A DNA stretch of 8,164 nucleotides from contig CAKVIS010000063.1 of NCBI GenBank assembly GCA_934754415.1, forward strand, positions 1 to 8,164, given 5' to 3'. The notes under the pieces were generated by a model. The model had not been told where the DNA came from and searched no databases. It saw only the letters and a list, made by a program, of their open reading frames with translations. The translations under genes were made by a program, and so were the position numbers. Position 1 is the first letter of the stretch. Every line of letters starts with the position of its first letter. Below are positions 6,457 through 8,164 of the stretch, piece by piece. This stretch comes from an uncultured Bulleidia sp. Its GTDB lineage: Bacteria; Bacillota_I; Bacilli_A; Erysipelotrichales; Erysipelotrichaceae.

Positions 6457-7683
6457 TTAGAATAGGGACTTTGCTTCCTCTTTATGTGTGTTGATATATC
6501 TGCTCCATTTGATATATCCGTATGTTGTATTGGTAAAGTAACCGAGCTTTAATACTAACAGTACATACTGTCCGGAAAGAATATTGATAACAGCTTCCAG
6601 TGCTGCACAGATATACCATGCTACCCACTGTTCTCTCATTCTGAAGAAAATGAACAGACCGTTGGCTACGCCGACTGCACTTGCACAGGCATCAATATAG
6701 ATAATGGCTGTTTCTAGCTGTTTGTTGCCATTTAAGAAGTCTGTCTGGATATTTAATCCACTTAATAAGTAACCGACGATAAATGTCCATGCGATAATTG
6801 CAAGAATTACAAGTACTTCCTGATAGCCTTTCAGTCTTCTGACGGCAGTTAATTCTTCACTGTCATCATCTTTATGTTTGGACCAGTTGATATAACTCAG
6901 GATATCGATTGGTAACCAGAAGAATAAGGTTGTGGCAATGGTTGCCCATCTGTACATCAGTACCATACATGTGGCAATTTCGGTAATTTCCACAGCTACG
7001 GACACAAGGAAGTTGTATCTGGACTGTTTGGAAATTAATAATTCACAGAGAATATTCAGGAACGTATCCAGCAGGTACAGTAACATGATGATAATACCGT
7101 TAACACCGTTGGCACTTTCTTCAGGGAAGATAACTGCTACGATAGTTGCCAGTGTCATAATGGTTAAGAACCAGCATTTTTCATAGGTTGTAAATGCTTT
7201 GGAGAATACCAGCATGATACCTACTGCAAGAGCTAAGATAAACAGAGCTGTACCAAGGTTAAAGACACTCATGGTTTCATTAGCTACCAGAGCGTGATAG
7301 GTAGCTGTAATTTCCTGCTGTGTTGGATTTTCGTGGTCAAAGAACAGAGTTTTACCGTTTTCAGTTGTATATTCGTAAGCAGTAATACTGTCTTGATCCA
7401 GATTTTCAAATTCTTCGTAAGAGTAGGATTTTACCAGATACCCTTCATCATTGGCATAGGTTACATCACATACGGTAGAATCTTCATCGTATTCATCATC
7501 AGCGGTTTCTCTTTCCATTTCTGTAGTTCCCTGATAGGTAATATCTCCGAAACTTTCATGAATTTTTGCAGTTCCAAAAATAATGGAAGAGATGGAACCG
7601 ATGAATAATGCACAAAGAACGCCTATAAATATTTTTCTTAAAGTGTGGTTAGGCTCCACGTAAGATTTAATCTTTTCAATCAT
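6457..7683 (-). CDS. pnuC: PnuC-like nicotinamide riboside transporter with extra acidic N-terminal domain
   Basis: A 408-residue membrane protein. The C-terminal half (about 195-395) resembles PnuC facilitators, which take up nicotinamide riboside for NAD synthesis: LPIDILSYINWSKHK (257-271), the pair of helices at 325-347 and 352-371 joined by MREQWVAWY, and the terminal GYFTNTTYGYIKWSRY (381-396), matching the family's closing Gly-Tyr/Trp motif. PnuC proteins are usually about 200-260 residues. This one adds an N-terminal helix (17-37), an Asp/Glu/Tyr-rich soluble segment of about 100 residues (40-138), and two further helices (about 141-160, 171-187). The soluble part is probably outside the cell, by topology guess. 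The ribosome site AGGGTG (minus, 7692-7697) is 8 nt from the ATG. The family call rests on remembered motifs; the substrate is not certain. Confidence 0.75.
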   Translation of the reverse strand: MIEKIKSYVEPNHTLRKIFIGVLCALFIGSISSIIFGTAKIHESFGDITYQGTTEMERETADDEYDEDSTVCDVTYANDEGYLVKSYSYEEFENLDQDSITAYEYTTENGKTLFFDHENPTQQEITATYHALVANETMSVFNLGTALFILALAVGIMLVFSKAFTTYEKCWFLTIMTLATIVAVIFPEESANGVNGIIIMLLYLLDTFLNILCELLISKQSRYNFLVSVAVEITEIATCMVLMYRWATIATTLFFWLPIDILSYINWSKHKDDDSEELTAVRRLKGYQEVLVILAIIAWTFIVGYLLSGLNIQTDFLNGNKQLETAIIYIDACASAVGVANGLFIFFRMREQWVAWYICAALEAVINILSGQYVLLVLKLGYFTNTTYGYIKWSRYINTHKEEAKSLF

Positions 7684-7720
7684 TCTAAAATCACCCTACG
7701 GAATTTTATACTTTCATTGT

Positions 7721-7748
7721 TTTATATACAAGAATTTTGTTGTGTCAG
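7721..7748 (-). promoter_or_regulatory. Putative promoter of the PnuC-like gene
   Basis: Minus strand CTGACA (7743-7748), 16-bp spacer, TATAAA (7721-7726); transcription start near 7714 leaves a leader of about 30 nt with the ribosome site. No room for a riboswitch remains. The short leader agrees with the tRNA terminator just upstream. Confidence 0.55.
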
Positions 7749-7782
7749 ATAAAATGTAAGGGCTTTTATTTTGCCTGCCCTC

Positions 7783-7817
7783 CAGAAAAATAAAAAGTCC
7801 TGCAAAACAGAACTTTT
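7783..7817 (-). terminator. Terminator after tRNA-Val
   Basis: Read on minus, AAAAGTTCTG (7817-7808) pairs with CAGGACTTTT (7802-7793; one U-G pair) around a 5-nt loop, followed by TATTTTTC. It begins 5 nt after the tRNA-Val 3' end. Confidence 0.75.
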
Positions 7818-7822
7818 ACAAG

Positions 7823-7895
7823 TGAGCGCTAAGGGACTCGAACCCATGACCCCTTCCACGTCAAGGAAGTGCTCTCCCAGCTGAGCTAAGCACTC
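7823..7895 (-). tRNA. tRNA-Val(GAC)
   Basis: A 73-nt cloverleaf. The acceptor is GAGTGCT/AGCGCTC with discriminator A; the D-arm is GCTC..GAGC, the anticodon stem CTTCC/GGAAG, and the loop TTGACGT gives anticodon GAC (decodes GUC/GUU). The T-loop is TTCGAGT. CCA is not encoded. The T-stem ATGGG/CCCTT contains one U-U mismatch (second pair); all other pairs are canonical or G-U. Confidence 0.95.
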
Positions 7896-7903
7896 ATGAG
7901 AAT

Positions 7904-7929
7904 AAAAAACTTGAACATACTGTTCAAGT
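7904..7929 (-). terminator. Terminator-like hairpin between tRNA-Leu and tRNA-Val
   Basis: On the minus strand a 9-bp perfect stem ACTTGAACA/TGTTCAAGT (7929-7921 with 7917-7909), tight 3-nt loop (effectively 7 bp with a larger loop), is followed by T6 (7909-7904). It fits an intrinsic terminator or attenuator; only 37 nt separate the two tRNAs. Confidence 0.65.
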
Positions 7930-7932
7930 GAG

Positions 7933-8014
7933 TGGGAGTAAAGGGACTCGAACCCTTACGCCTCTCGGCATTAGATCCTAAATCTAACGTGTCTGCCAAT
8001 TTCACCATACTCCC
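7933..8014 (-). tRNA. tRNA-Leu(UAG)
   Basis: An 82-nt class II tRNA: acceptor GGGAGTA/TACTCCC with discriminator A, anticodon stem TTAGA/TCTAA, loop TTTAGGA giving anticodon UAG (reads CUN), a long variable arm GCC-GAGA-GGC, and a perfect T-stem AAGGG/CCCTT with TTCGAGT loop. CCA is not encoded. It is preceded by its promoter and is the first gene of the tRNA pair. Confidence 0.97.
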
Positions 8015-8026
8015 AGATGCTTGACT

Positions 8027-8055
8027 ATCTTAGCAAAGAAAACCAAGGTTGTAAA
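8027..8055 (-). promoter_or_regulatory. Promoter of the tRNA-Leu/tRNA-Val pair
   Basis: Minus strand TTTACA (8050-8055), 17-bp spacer, TGC-extended TAAGAT (8027-8032). The predicted start near 8020 leaves only about 6 nt before the mature tRNA-Leu 5' end, as is usual for tRNA promoters. Confidence 0.65.
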
Positions 8056-8089
8056 CAACAAAAATGGAAATAAAAGGAAGGACAAAAGC

Positions 8090-8113
8090 CAATGTCATTA
8101 AGTTAAGACATTG
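8090..8113. repeat. Stem-loop upstream of the tRNA promoter
   Basis: A 7-bp stem CAATGTC/GACATTG (8090-8096 with 8107-8113) with a 10-nt loop containing TTAAGTTAA. On the minus strand it is followed by a short T4 (8087-8084 region), so it may be a weak terminator for a gene beyond the window. Confidence 0.4.
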
Positions 8114-8134
8114 ATCAAGTAGAGATTTATATAG

Positions 8135-8164
8135 GCGTTACACATTAAGTTGTGTAGCGCTTTT
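8135..8164 (+). terminator. Terminator-like hairpin at the right edge
   Basis: GCGTTACACA (8135-8144) pairs with TGTGTAGCGC (8151-8160) with one U-G pair, loop TTAAGT, and is followed by TTTT at the window end. It reads as a terminator on the plus strand, although no plus-strand gene is visible upstream of it in the window. Nothing else was recognised in 8056-8164. Confidence 0.5.

Noticed and set aside
7703..7731. Alternative promoter TTGTAT-17-TAAAAT for the PnuC-like gene
   Set aside because: Its start point would fall inside the ribosome site (7692-7697), so the upstream CTGACA-16-TATAAA pair is more plausible.
7684..7760. Riboswitch upstream of the PnuC-like gene
   Set aside because: Such genes can carry NAD- or other metabolite riboswitches, but the promoter at 7721-7748 leaves a leader of only about 30 nt and the tRNA terminator lies just beyond.
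7896..7928. Promoter for tRNA-Val (TTGAAC-17-TATTCT) overlapping the intergenic hairpin
   Set aside because: The -10 ends only about 4 nt before the mature 5' end, too close for a start upstream of the tRNA; both hexamers are weak.
1..8164. CRISPR array, prophage, toxin-antitoxin or defence cluster
   Set aside because: No regularly spaced repeats, no cas, integrase, toxin-antitoxin or phage structural genes are present; the only element with a possible mobile or defence link is the isolated Rpn-like gene.

Overview
This 8.2 kb window looks like an ordinary chromosomal stretch of a low-GC Bacillota. The evidence is the AT-rich DNA, AGA-rich arginine codons, AGGAGG-type ribosome sites, compact intergenic gaps with hairpin-plus-U-tract terminators, a Bacillota-type EF-P and a YnbB-type PLP enzyme. 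A gut anaerobe of the Erysipelotrichales or a related group would fit, but the genus is an inference that I cannot prove.

Layout. From the left there is a MATE-family multidrug exporter (96-1451, minus) and, upstream of it on the same strand, a Cof-type HAD phosphatase (1539-2369, minus) with its own terminator. A 110-bp divergent promoter region then leads to a methionine gamma-lyase-family PLP protein (2480-3733, plus) that ends in a terminator. Next is an isolated Rpn/PD-(D/E)XK-type nuclease-like gene (4010-4939, plus) closed by a strong bidirectional terminator shared with the genes to its right. The minus-strand block on the right reads, in transcription order, tRNA-Leu(UAG), tRNA-Val(GAC), a PnuC-like transporter, elongation factor P (efp) and a FabG-like short-chain dehydrogenase. 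The window closes with about 150 bp upstream of the tRNAs, which holds the tRNA promoter and two stem-loops.

How the genes relate. Most genes appear to be independently transcribed housekeeping or metabolic units separated by terminators. efp has a near-consensus promoter directly after the pnuC-like stop codon. The dehydrogenase sits 21 nt after efp, has no Shine-Dalgarno sequence, and lies directly behind a terminator-like hairpin that contains the efp stop codon. Its expression therefore probably depends on efp transcription and translation.

I do not see a clear undescribed multi-gene system. The observations most worth checking are the efp/dehydrogenase junction, the Rpn-like protein with an altered active site and a hairpin in its first codons, the PnuC-like transporter with a large acidic extra N-terminal domain, the apparently leaderless MATE gene with a palindrome over its start codon, and the hairpins within and upstream of the tRNA pair.
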